Assembly (NCBI GenBank): GCA_003149635.1
Contig: QCWI01000010.1
Span: forward strand, 1 to 64,000
DNA length: 64,000 bases
Reading direction: 5' to 3'
Source: Fluviicola sp. XM-24bin1
Lineage (GTDB): Bacteria; Bacteroidota; Bacteroidia; Flavobacteriales_D; Crocinitomicaceae
The position numbers and the translations under genes were made by a program. The number at the start of each line of letters is the position of its first letter. The first letter of the stretch is position 1. Below are positions 11,380 to 19,521 of this stretch, one piece after another. The notes under the pieces were generated by a model. It worked only from the letters and a program-made list of their open reading frames with translations. It was not told where the DNA came from and ran no database searches.

Positions 11380-12048
11380 ATGAACCGATTCGTCATTGCC
11401 ATTGTTGTTCTTTTTGTTGGTTTTTCCGGGCTTGCTCAGGAGGAGGATACTTCTGTGATGCTCACTCAGGAATTGCAAGAAGTTCGATATGACAAGGATT
11501 TCGATTTACATTATTTGCAGCAACTCAATTTAATTCGACGCACCTATCCATTGGCATTGAAAGCGAAGGAGGTCATTGATTCATTGGACGTAGAGCTTGC
11601 CGCTGAATCCAAAAAGCGTAAGAAAAAGAAGATCACCAAGAACAGAAAGAAGGAGCTGGAAGAGGAACTTGAGTTCTTAATTAAGGATTTGTATATGGGC
11701 GAGGGGAAGATGCTCTTCAAGCTAATCCACCGTGAAACCGGAATGACCGTGACAGAGATTCTCTCCAAATACAAGGGAAAAATCTACGCAAAGACGGTTC
11801 AGGCAACGTTTTCTTTATACGGGCATAAAACCAACAGCACTTTTGACGCGGATGGCGACGATTGGATCGCTGAACTGGTGCTGCAGGACATTGAAGCGGG
11901 GAGACGAACTATCGACATGGATAACAAGGGAATGACGAAGGAGGAGTACAAGCAAAACCTTCAAGAGTACCGTGATTACCGAAAAGGATTGAGAAAAAAC
12001 AGTCGCGAGGCGAAAAGAAATACGCGGAAGGCGAAGCGGAAAAGGTAA
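11380..12048 (+). CDS. DUF4294 domain-containing protein
   Basis: 'YDKDFDLHYLQQLNLIRRTYPLALKAKEVID...LIKDLYMGEGKMLFKLIHRETGMTVTEILSKYKG'. Confidence 0.8.
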   Translation: MNRFVIAIVVLFVGFSGLAQEEDTSVMLTQELQEVRYDKDFDLHYLQQLNLIRRTYPLALKAKEVIDSLDVELAAESKKRKKKKITKNRKKELEEELEFLIKDLYMGEGKMLFKLIHRETGMTVTEILSKYKGKIYAKTVQATFSLYGHKTNSTFDADGDDWIAELVLQDIEAGRRTIDMDNKGMTKEEYKQNLQEYRDYRKGLRKNSREAKRNTRKAKRKR

Positions 12049-12180
12049 TGATGAATGATGAGTTATGAATTGTAATAAGGAATAATGAATCATGAATAAG
12101 AAATAGCGCGAGCTATTGAGGAGTGAGGCCGAGCTAGGCGGGCGAGAAAGCCGAAGGATAAAGATGAATGATGAAATGAT
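12049..12180. repeat. Dispersed intergenic repeat, copy with GC-rich module
   Basis: aataaggaataatgaatcatGAATAAGAAATAGCGCGAGCTATTGAGGAGTGAGGCCGAGCTAGGCGGGCGAGAAAGCCGAAGGAT. Confidence 0.9.
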
Positions 12181-12284
12181 AAGTAAGTGATTCTAGCGTC
12201 TCAAAGTCTAGTGTCTAGCGTCTTTTTTACACATTTTAGCATACCATCTTACCTCCGCATTTACCTGTTCACTATCTTTAAATC

Positions 12285-13679
12285 ATGGCTATTAAAGTTA
12301 AAGATCTACCGGGCCCGAAAGGGAAGCCCATTGTTGGGAATTTATTTTCGCTGGATTTACCGCAATTGCACAATACTATTGAGGGTTGGAGCGACGAGTA
12401 TGGCGATGTTTTTCGCTTGAATTTGGGGATTTTCGATCAATTGGTGATCACGCGTCCATCGATGTTGCAAAAGATTATGAAGGAGCGTCCCGAAGGATTT
12501 ACCCGGAGCCTTAAAATGAATCGAATCATTCGAGAGGGTGGAGTTCACGGCGTTTTTAATGCAGAGGGCGAAGATTGGAAGAAGCATCGACCTATCGTTG
12601 CCAAAGGGTTAGATGTCAAACATCAAAAGGATTTTTACCCCGCAATTGAGCCCGTTTTAGGTCGATTGTACAAGAAATGGTCGGAAAGAGCGGAATCCGG
12701 AGAACCGTTTTATATCCAGAAGGATTTGTTGCGATTTACCGTAGATGTCACGTCATCCTTAGCGTTCGGATATCCAATGAACACAATCGAAGAGCAGGGA
12801 GGAGCCATCCAGGATCACATGGAGAAGGTATTCCCGATGATTTTCAAACGGATCAACATGCCGGTACCATGGTACAAGGTATATCGCACAAAAGAAGATA
12901 AGGAATTCGATAAAGCCGTTGAGGAGATGAATCGTTTGGTAGATGAGTTCATCGCTGCGGCTAGAAAGCGATTGGAAGAAAATCCGGATTTACGCAAAAA
13001 TCCGCCGTCGGTGATTGAAGCGATAATTGTGGCGGCTGAAGAAGAAGAAGATGACATCTCCACTGAAAACGTTCGTGGAAACCTTCTTACTCTGCTAATG
13101 GCTGGAGAGGATACAACGGCTGTGACACTCAACTGGATGATTTATTTGCTTTCACAACAGCCTGAAGTCACTGAAAATATGCGCCGGGAGGCCAATGAAG
13201 TTTTGGGTGAGAAAAAATGGGCATCGGCTTATGAGGACAATGCAAAAATGCGCTATATCGAAGGTGCTGCGTTTGAATCCATGCGATTTAAGCCGGTCGC
13301 GCCGGTAATGCTTTTCCAAGCAGTGGAAGACGTTGAATTGGAAGAAGTCTTCGTCAAAAAGGGACAGCGCATCTTAACACAGCATCGTCATGGATCTCTT
13401 CAGGATGAAAACTTTTCAGATGCAACAAAGATGAAACCAGAACGCTGGTTAAAAGAAAGTCGCTGCCCAGTGCACAATACGGAGGCATTTTCGCCTTTTG
13501 GAGGTGGAGCACGCTACTGTCCTGGAAGAAATCTGGCTATTTTGGAAGTCCGCATGGTGATGTCAATGCTCTTGAAAAACTTTGAAATTGAACTTGTTAC
13601 GCCGTACGATTCGGTAAATGAAAAGATGGCGTTTACGATGATGTCAAGCCCGTATCAGGTGAGATTGAGGAAGTTATGA
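12285..13679 (+). CDS. Cytochrome P450
   Basis: 464 aa; I-helix 'LMAGEDTTAVTLNW', heme loop 'FSPFGGGARYCPGRNLA'. Confidence 0.96.
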   Translation: MAIKVKDLPGPKGKPIVGNLFSLDLPQLHNTIEGWSDEYGDVFRLNLGIFDQLVITRPSMLQKIMKERPEGFTRSLKMNRIIREGGVHGVFNAEGEDWKKHRPIVAKGLDVKHQKDFYPAIEPVLGRLYKKWSERAESGEPFYIQKDLLRFTVDVTSSLAFGYPMNTIEEQGGAIQDHMEKVFPMIFKRINMPVPWYKVYRTKEDKEFDKAVEEMNRLVDEFIAAARKRLEENPDLRKNPPSVIEAIIVAAEEEEDDISTENVRGNLLTLLMAGEDTTAVTLNWMIYLLSQQPEVTENMRREANEVLGEKKWASAYEDNAKMRYIEGAAFESMRFKPVAPVMLFQAVEDVELEEVFVKKGQRILTQHRHGSLQDENFSDATKMKPERWLKESRCPVHNTEAFSPFGGGARYCPGRNLAILEVRMVMSMLLKNFEIELVTPYDSVNEKMAFTMMSSPYQVRLRKL

Positions 13680-13712
13680 ATTGTAATAAGGAATATTGAA
13701 TAAGGAATAGAG
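13676..13712. repeat. Dispersed repeat
   Basis: tatgaattgtaataaggaatattgaataaggaatag. Confidence 0.7.
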
Positions 13713-13819
13713 TTCGACTCGGAAAAAACAATTCAACTTTGACAAAGAGCAGCGGGATTTCTGACGAATGTCATTTTTACCGGAGATGTGTTGATGTACC
13801 TTAGTAGAAAAGAAAGGAT

Positions 13820-14083
13820 ATGGTACAAGAACTTGAAATTCAGAATCTAAAATGTGATGGATGTGCAAATACCATTGAAACCGAGCTCTTGAAAATTGAT
13901 GGAGTAACGGAAGTATTGGTTAACGAGGAAGATTCAAAAGTTCGTTTCGAATCGAATAATGAAACGCTTCCGGCCGTTATAGAAAGATTAAAGCAACTCG
14001 GATATCCCGTTGCGGATGCCGAAAACACGATAATAAATAAAGCAACCTCATACGTTAGTTGTATTCGAGGACGCGTAAGTTAA
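13820..14083 (+). CDS. Heavy-metal-associated (HMA) domain protein
   Basis: MVQELEIQNLKCDGCANTIETELLKIDGVTEVLVNEEDSKV; CxxC metal-binding motif. Confidence 0.85.
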   Translation: MVQELEIQNLKCDGCANTIETELLKIDGVTEVLVNEEDSKVRFESNNETLPAVIERLKQLGYPVADAENTIINKATSYVSCIRGRVS

Positions 14084-14102
14084 ATGGAAAACAAAATCAA
14101 AC

Positions 14103-14417
14103 ATGACAATACAATTTAATACGGACAAAAACATTCACGGATCAGAGACACTAGAGGCGGAAGTTGTAGCAAAAGTAAAACACGGATTGGAGTATTTCGA
14201 TCAGTATGTAAGCCGCGTAGAGATCCATTTATCCGATCAAAACGCTCACAAAGCGGGAGGAGATGATATTCAATGTACGTTGGAAGCGCGCATCGAAGGA
14301 TCGCAACCGATTGCTGTGACCAGCACTGACGGTGACAAAGGAAAGGCCGTTGATTTGGCGATCAAGAAAATGAAATCAGCTTTGGATACACGTGTTGGGA
14401 AGTTGAAAGAACATTAG
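14103..14417 (+). CDS. HPF/RaiA-family ribosome-associated protein
   Basis: 104 aa; 'VSRVEIHLSDQNAHKAGGDDIQCTLEARIEGSQPIAVTSTDGDKGKAVDLAIKKMKSALDT'. Confidence 0.8.
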   Translation: MTIQFNTDKNIHGSETLEAEVVAKVKHGLEYFDQYVSRVEIHLSDQNAHKAGGDDIQCTLEARIEGSQPIAVTSTDGDKGKAVDLAIKKMKSALDTRVGKLKEH

Positions 14418-14531
14418 AGTTATGAATTCCTGTGTTATAAGTTGAAATCAGGAATAAGGAATCATGAATTGCGGCATTGGGGTTTTCTCGGTGCCGTTTT
14501 TTGTTGGAATGAATTTTGCTGCTTTTGAATT

Positions 14532-14939
14532 GTGAAAAAGCTTCTATTACTTGTTCTTATTGGTGTTTCCGAATTGGCGATTGGTCAGAACGTCTCGGAT
14601 AAAGAGACCCGATATCCAGAAGTCGAAGCATCTTTCTGTCGGGAGTGCCCTTTTCCCGGTGGACAGCAATCACTAAATAATTTCCTTGCTTCAAACCTTG
14701 ATTTTAATGGCGTTCCCAATTTTGACGAAATCGTTCTATATGCCAGATTCACACTGGACGCATCAGGAAATGCTTACAATTTAAGGGTTGAAAACGCCGT
14801 TACTAAAGAAGTGACTGCGGAATTGCAGAGAGTATTCGCTCTGATGCCAAAATGGATGAATGACACGGTAAGTGAGGTGAGAACACCGATTCGCGTCACT
14901 TGGATTCGACCAAATGTTTACGCGGACTATCCAAACTGA
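14532..14939 (+). CDS. Secreted TonB C-terminal-like small protein (paralog 1)
   Basis: Signal peptide; 'CPFPGGQQSLNNFLASNL' resembles FPGG...L..YL..N(L/I) of energy-transducer-TonB-like proteins. Confidence 0.5.
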   Translation: MKKLLLLVLIGVSELAIGQNVSDKETRYPEVEASFCRECPFPGGQQSLNNFLASNLDFNGVPNFDEIVLYARFTLDASGNAYNLRVENAVTKEVTAELQRVFALMPKWMNDTVSEVRTPIRVTWIRPNVYADYPN

Positions 14940-14954
14940 TTTGACCTCTGCGCC

Positions 14955-15389
14955 ATGAAACGATTATTACTATTTCTTTTTCTCTCTTCGATGGGTAGCA
15001 CCCAAGCGCAATCCGATTCTATTACAAGGAATTCTGCAGACTGGCAGGAAGTTCATTGTTTTTGCGATGTAGAAGCGGAATTTCCGGGAGGAACATATTA
15101 TCTCAAGAAATACCTTATTAATCAATTTGCGCATCTAAGTGGAAAACTAGACCAGATTGATTCGCGTTCTTCGTATAAGATCTATGTTTATTTTATGGTA
15201 ACGGATGAAGGAGATGTCGAATCTGTTAGAGTTCGTAATCTAGATGATCCAGTTGCAGAAGAATGGATTGAGCACGTCATGGAGTGGATGCCTGGCTGGT
15301 CGCCGGCTGAACACGGTTGTGATCATATAGCCACTAGAGTAAGGATCTCAATTGAACTTGTTGTAGGCGACCCTCGTTACTTCGATTAA
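14955..15389 (+). CDS. Secreted TonB C-terminal-like small protein (paralog 2)
   Basis: Signal peptide; 'EAEFPGGTYYLKKYLINQF', 'VYFMVTDEGDVESVRVRN'; tandem with preceding ORF. Confidence 0.5.
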   Translation: MKRLLLFLFLSSMGSTQAQSDSITRNSADWQEVHCFCDVEAEFPGGTYYLKKYLINQFAHLSGKLDQIDSRSSYKIYVYFMVTDEGDVESVRVRNLDDPVAEEWIEHVMEWMPGWSPAEHGCDHIATRVRISIELVVGDPRYFD

Positions 15390-15439
15390 ATAAACTTTTG
15401 TTTACGCTAGGTTCTTTCGGCTTTCCGTAATTTCGCTGC

Positions 15440-16588
15440 ATGGATTCATTGACGCAAGTCGTTCTTGGAGCGGCAGTAGGAGAGGCAGTATTAGGGAAGA
15501 AGATTGGAAATCGCGCAATGGTCTGGGGAGCTGTAGCCGGCACCATTCCTGATTTAGACGTGTATTTGCGCTATTTCACAGATCCCATGACGGCGACTGA
15601 AATGCACCGTGGATTCTCACATTCAATCATTTTTTCCGTTTTAATGGCCGCCATTTTAGGCTATTGCGTTTGGAAGCAGGCCCGAATCAGTTTGATTGCA
15701 TTCCTTACGATACTCGCCGTGTATCCCATTCTTAGAGGTTCTAGCTTAACTTTCATCATTATTTCTTTAGGCTTGCTAGGCCTGTTGGGCTTTCTTATTT
15801 GGCGTCGTGGAGAGAGCGAATTGAAAGCCACGCAATGGGAATGGTCAAAATTGTTCTACTGGACTTTGGTTACGCATCCCTTGTTAGATGCACATACTAC
15901 GTGGGGAACGCAGTTGTTTTGGCCTTTTGAGTACAGAGTAGCGTATCAAAATATATTTGTGGTAGATCCGCTTTACACTTTGCCGTTTTTAGTCTTCACG
16001 TTGATCGCTTTGTTTATGAAGCGTACCAATCCGAAGCGCGCAAAATTCAATCGAATTGGCTTAATTGTTAGTTCATCTTACATGGTTTTAAGCATTGTTT
16101 TAAAAGCAGTTACGTTCAATTCATTTGAGAAGCAATTAGAAATCGATAAAATTTCCTATGTTGAAATGGATACACGTCCGGCTCCATTAAACACCTTCCT
16201 TTGGAATGCGCAAGTGGAAACGAAAACGGGGTATCGAATGGCGTATTATTCCATATTTGACTCGCAGCCCATACAGTTCTCGGAAGAATTTCCCAAGAAT
16301 CATCATTTATTAGAACCTTACAAGGATCAGAAGGCTGTAAAACAACTGATTAAGATTTCTCAAGGATGGTATATGGTTAGGGAAGAGGACGGCAAGCTAT
16401 ACTATATAGATCTTCGATTTGGGCAATTGGGATTCGATCCAGATGAATCCGATTTTATTTGGAAATTCGAATTGGTTCCAGACGAAAATGGACAACTAGA
16501 AATTGAGCGCTTACAACCCGATTTACAGAAAGCAGGGGACATCCGCACCATCATGAAGTCGCTCTGGCAGCGGATGCTAGGAAATTAA
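15440..16588 (+). CDS. Membrane-bound metal-dependent hydrolase (YdjM/DUF457-like)
   Basis: MDSLTQVVLGAAVGEAVLGKKIGNRAMVWGAVAGTIPDLDV...HRGFSHSIIF...THPLLDAHTTWGTQLFWPF. Confidence 0.88.
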   Translation: MDSLTQVVLGAAVGEAVLGKKIGNRAMVWGAVAGTIPDLDVYLRYFTDPMTATEMHRGFSHSIIFSVLMAAILGYCVWKQARISLIAFLTILAVYPILRGSSLTFIIISLGLLGLLGFLIWRRGESELKATQWEWSKLFYWTLVTHPLLDAHTTWGTQLFWPFEYRVAYQNIFVVDPLYTLPFLVFTLIALFMKRTNPKRAKFNRIGLIVSSSYMVLSIVLKAVTFNSFEKQLEIDKISYVEMDTRPAPLNTFLWNAQVETKTGYRMAYYSIFDSQPIQFSEEFPKNHHLLEPYKDQKAVKQLIKISQGWYMVREEDGKLYYIDLRFGQLGFDPDESDFIWKFELVPDENGQLEIERLQPDLQKAGDIRTIMKSLWQRMLGN

Positions 16589-16624
16589 CGTTTCTTTAGA
16601 AAGCATTTTGTAAGAGGAGGGAAG

Positions 16625-16780
16625 ACTGCCCGTCTAACTAGCATTAGCAGTAGCGTGTTAAGTAGTTTAGGTTAGGTTTCGGGTAGTTGTGTTAGCAGTA
16701 GTTTCTCAGTTCGTAGTGCTACTATCCGAAGTTTTTGGTTTCAAAGTCCCAGTGCGACATAACACTGGGACTTTTTCCGT
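16625..16780 (+). ncRNA. Candidate structured small RNA ending in a strong terminator
   Basis: ORF-free; CTAACTA...TAGTTTAG hairpin; TTCGGGTAGT (16678-16687) pairs with ACTATCCGAA (16721-16730); terminator AAAGTCCCAGTGcgacataaCACTGGGACTTTTT. Confidence 0.45.
16743..16777 (+). terminator. Rho-independent terminator
   Basis: AAAGTCCCAGTG / CACTGGGACTTTTT perfect stem plus T5. Confidence 0.85.
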
Positions 16781-16830
16781 TTCATGGGGCCAAGATTGTA
16801 ATTGTGGTTGGCTCTGATTATATTAAATGA

Positions 16831-17223
16831 GCTATTGTCCAAGATTTTGCCCTTATCGAAGAACAGAAGTTATCGCATTGTGTTGTACGAATGCTAGAGG
16901 GTGATATTGTGCGCATTAAGTGAGAAGGCGGCATGGACATTGAGATTGGCGACATTGACGAACTCTCAGAAGCCTATGATAAAATGACGCAGGGACGTCG
17001 TATGAAAGTCATTCAAGAATTCGATCATTTCACCAGTATTTCCAACGAAGCCCGGAAACATGCTGCAGAAAAAGCTCCGGATGTGCGTGCAGTAGCATAT
17101 ATAATTAAAGGTCTTGGACAACGCATGATATTGCGATTTTATCTGAATATCCGGAGAAGAAAAGTAAAAGCGAAAGTTTTCATGAATATGGAGGAAGCGC
17201 TCCAGTGGTTGGATCGGTATTAG
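16831..17223 (+). pseudogene. STAS-like (DUF7793-type) protein with in-frame TGA at 16921-16923
   Basis: Frame reads AIVQDFALIEEQKLSHCVVRMLEGDIVRIK*EGGMDIEIGDIDELSEAYDKMTQGRRMKVIQEFDHFTSISNEARKHAAEK...MNMEEALQWLDRY; C-terminal 'EEALQWL' and 'SISNEAR' typical of this family. Confidence 0.5.
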
Positions 17224-17305
17224 TTGATGATTGCGTATATGTGCGCAAAGGATTGCATATTTGTACAATTAATTAGATTTGAGCAACTAACTGTTATTAA
17301 ACATT

Positions 17306-17575
17306 ATGAAAGAATTTATCACCTGAATCCAGGATGGAAAGGAGTACCTGATATTTGTTAGAACTATCACACAGATTTACGAAGCGGACGGCCGTTGTTA
17401 CATTTACACACAAGGAAATGAGTCAGCGTTGCCATTGAATAAAAGTTTAGCAGATATTAAAACTGCTATGAATATCGATCCTGCAACAATCGGAAATTTA
17501 GGATCTACCGATATTGTTGAACTGACAACTTGGAGGAGAAGTAATCTTTTGATTTCAAACGGTCATAGGGAGTAA
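17306..17575 (+). pseudogene. Small hypothetical protein with in-frame TGA at codon 7
   Basis: MKEFIT*IQDGKEYLIFVRTITQIYEADGRCYIYTQGNESALPLNKSLADIKTAMNIDPATIGNLGSTDIVELTTWRRSNLLISNGHRE*. Confidence 0.45.
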
Positions 17576-17989
17576 GGCAATATTAGTTCCCGTTGAATCG
17601 TTTAAAGCTCAATTTAACATAATATTAATTATACGCTTTATTAAGCCTATAATTAGTCGCTATGTTAAACTGCCGCACGATATAATTGCAATAAGGACTC
17701 GGTAAAAGAAAAGACGGTGCTGTGAACACCGCCTAGTCTGGCTTTACTGAAATAACGTGAATGTAATCAGAAGCAAAACTTTTTCATTCAAGTATATCTC
17801 GAACCGTTTGTACTTTAAATACATGAGACATGATTTAAGGCTGCCGAGTCCTCAGCAATTTAGCCCCCGCATATATTATTTAATCTCGGCTATACAGTTT
17901 CAGCAGATACGCGCCGACGCTATTTAATTTTTATCTATTCGACGTGCTACTCTTTTGCTTGACAGCAAAACCGCACTTTCTCTTAGAAG

Positions 17990-18081
17990 ATTTGTGGGGC
18001 TGAGATTTTAAATCCTACGGAACGAGTCTACCGCTTTTGCAAAGCTACTCTATCCTCTTTTAAAATCTCAGCCCCACAAAT
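17990..18081. repeat. Long inverted repeat, 23-bp perfect arms, 46-nt loop
   Basis: ATTTGTGGGGCTGAGATTTTAAA (17990-18012) and TTTAAAATCTCAGCCCCACAAAT (18059-18081). Confidence 0.9.
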
Positions 18082-18108
18082 TTAAAAATTAAATGCCAAA
18101 GCAGAGTA

Positions 18109-18187
18109 ACATAACGCAATACATTATAGGGCAAATGGGTTTTTTCCGGATTCCCGGAACCTTTGCCAACTATAATGTATATTATGT
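18109..18187. repeat. Second long imperfect hairpin (~79 nt)
   Basis: ACATAA..ATACATTATAG.GGCAAA..TTCCGG-ATTC-CCGGAA..TTTGCC.aa.CTATAATGTAT.TTATGT. Confidence 0.85.
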
Positions 18188-18334
18188 CTGCGCTCCGTAT
18201 TCACTGCGCTTGGGCTTTGCCTAAATAGCCTATTTCCTTTTCTGATAATGATTTTGCCCTATAATTTAGACCTTATAGAACAATTAAGTCATTTGCATAA
18301 ACCCAAAACTCAATAGCGCCACTACCCCTAACAC

Positions 18335-18820
18335 TCACTGGCGCAGCCGACCTTGAAAGTTTGCAAACCATTGGTACAATTTAAAACCTCGTGGGTAGAG
18401 CGATTTTGTAGAACTGTTTTCGCGGACTTTATAATTAGATAAGAACTCATTCGAATCCAATCTTAATTCTAACAACTGATATACCGAATTATTGATCGCA
18501 TAATACAAATACGAATCTTTAATAATGTAGTCTGCGGCCCCCAAATTAAAAGCTTTAATAATGCTTGTAAATCGTTTATTTCTAGACATATAAATGATAT
18601 GGAAATTTCCAGATTGTCGCATCGAACGCAATGACTCAAATCGATCATGACTCGATAGATCTTCATCCAGTATCACAATGTCGGGGAGATCGTCCTGCTT
18701 AAAATCACATTCGCTTTCACTCCTGAAATAACGAACTGTTTTATATCTCCTACGAAGATTAACATGGACAGTCATTGCTCTTGCGCCTCCGAAAACAAAA
18801 ATTTTCAACTCTCTTTTCAT
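18335..18820 (-). CDS. Atypical response-regulator receiver (REC-like) protein lacking the acidic pocket
   Basis: 'PDIVILDEDLSS' and 'AFNLGAADYIIKDS' resemble REC; usual DD pair replaced by 'FVFGGARAM'. Confidence 0.6.
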   Translation of the reverse strand: MKRELKIFVFGGARAMTVHVNLRRRYKTVRYFRSESECDFKQDDLPDIVILDEDLSSHDRFESLRSMRQSGNFHIIYMSRNKRFTSIIKAFNLGAADYIIKDSYLYYAINNSVYQLLELRLDSNEFLSNYKVRENSSTKSLYPRGFKLYQWFANFQGRLRQ

Positions 18821-18997
18821 AGTCCAGAATTTTATTGAATGATGAGTCGATTCGTGGTCAATTCCTCTTCATCCGCTGTGGAAACCTTTAAACACAAAAC
18901 AAAAATGAATCCCAAAACACTATCACACAGATTAACAGTCTGTTACAAAATAACGATGGTGGGGAAATTTCTCAATCTGGGAAAATCGTTCCCATAA

Positions 18998-19447
18998 TTA
19001 CTCTGAATGAACATAAATGGAACCGACGTTTAATTCAATCATGACATTCAATAAATCACACCTTTCATCAATTGACGCCCTGCGATCGTGTCTAATTCTA
19101 GAATTCTGACAGGGTTGAAGATCCTGTCGTTTCAGTCCTACTTTATCATGATTCATGTTGATGAAAATAGAATTCTCAGTTATATGCACATCCAATACAA
19201 GGCATTCAACTTGCTCTATCTCGTTCAAAGCCTCAAGGAGATCCTGAATAAGAAATTGAACATTTCTTAACCTGGTAGTAAGGATCCGGCCCGAAACGGA
19301 AACAGTTACTATAAAACGTAACCCTGAAAAGGATTGAAGAAGCGCTGAAATCTTACCATCAAAGAAAGCTTTATTGAAGTCAGCACCTTGAAGCCAAGGG
19401 GTGCAACTTGAAGTAAATACGGATGAGCGTGCACTTTTCATATACAT
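18998..19447 (-). CDS. Hypothetical protein, possibly a degenerate histidine-kinase ATPase-like domain
   Basis: 'VQFLIQDLLEALNEIEQVECLVLDVHITENSIFINMNHDKVGL' aligns by eye with the HATPase N-box region of the 22908-25694 kinase ('LGQIIQNILSNAIKFTDQGEVKLSVNVL...FIISDTGIGI'). Confidence 0.35.
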   Translation of the reverse strand: MYMKSARSSVFTSSCTPWLQGADFNKAFFDGKISALLQSFSGLRFIVTVSVSGRILTTRLRNVQFLIQDLLEALNEIEQVECLVLDVHITENSIFINMNHDKVGLKRQDLQPCQNSRIRHDRRASIDERCDLLNVMIELNVGSIYVHSE

Positions 19448-19468
19448 ATACCTGAAATTGATTATTAC

Positions 19469-19499
19469 TAAAAAAGGGATCGCCTAAAACGATCCCTAA
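19469..19499 (-). terminator. Rho-independent terminator of the T9SS gene
   Basis: AGGGATCGcctaaaaCGATCCCT with T run on minus strand. Confidence 0.8.
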
Positions 19500-19521
19500 C
19501 TGAACAATGCTGTAGAACTAA

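Noticed and set aside
16800-17575. Genome-wide TGA recoding as Trp
   Set aside because: TGA is used as a normal stop elsewhere (e.g. H-NOX at 22928-22930) and TGG is used for Trp in the same ORFs, so local lesions are more likely.
17990-18187. Integron attC sites
   Set aside because: Long imperfect hairpins resemble folded attC, but no GTTRRRY/RYYYAAC core pair could be located at the bases and no integrase is in the window; kept only as palindromic DNA.
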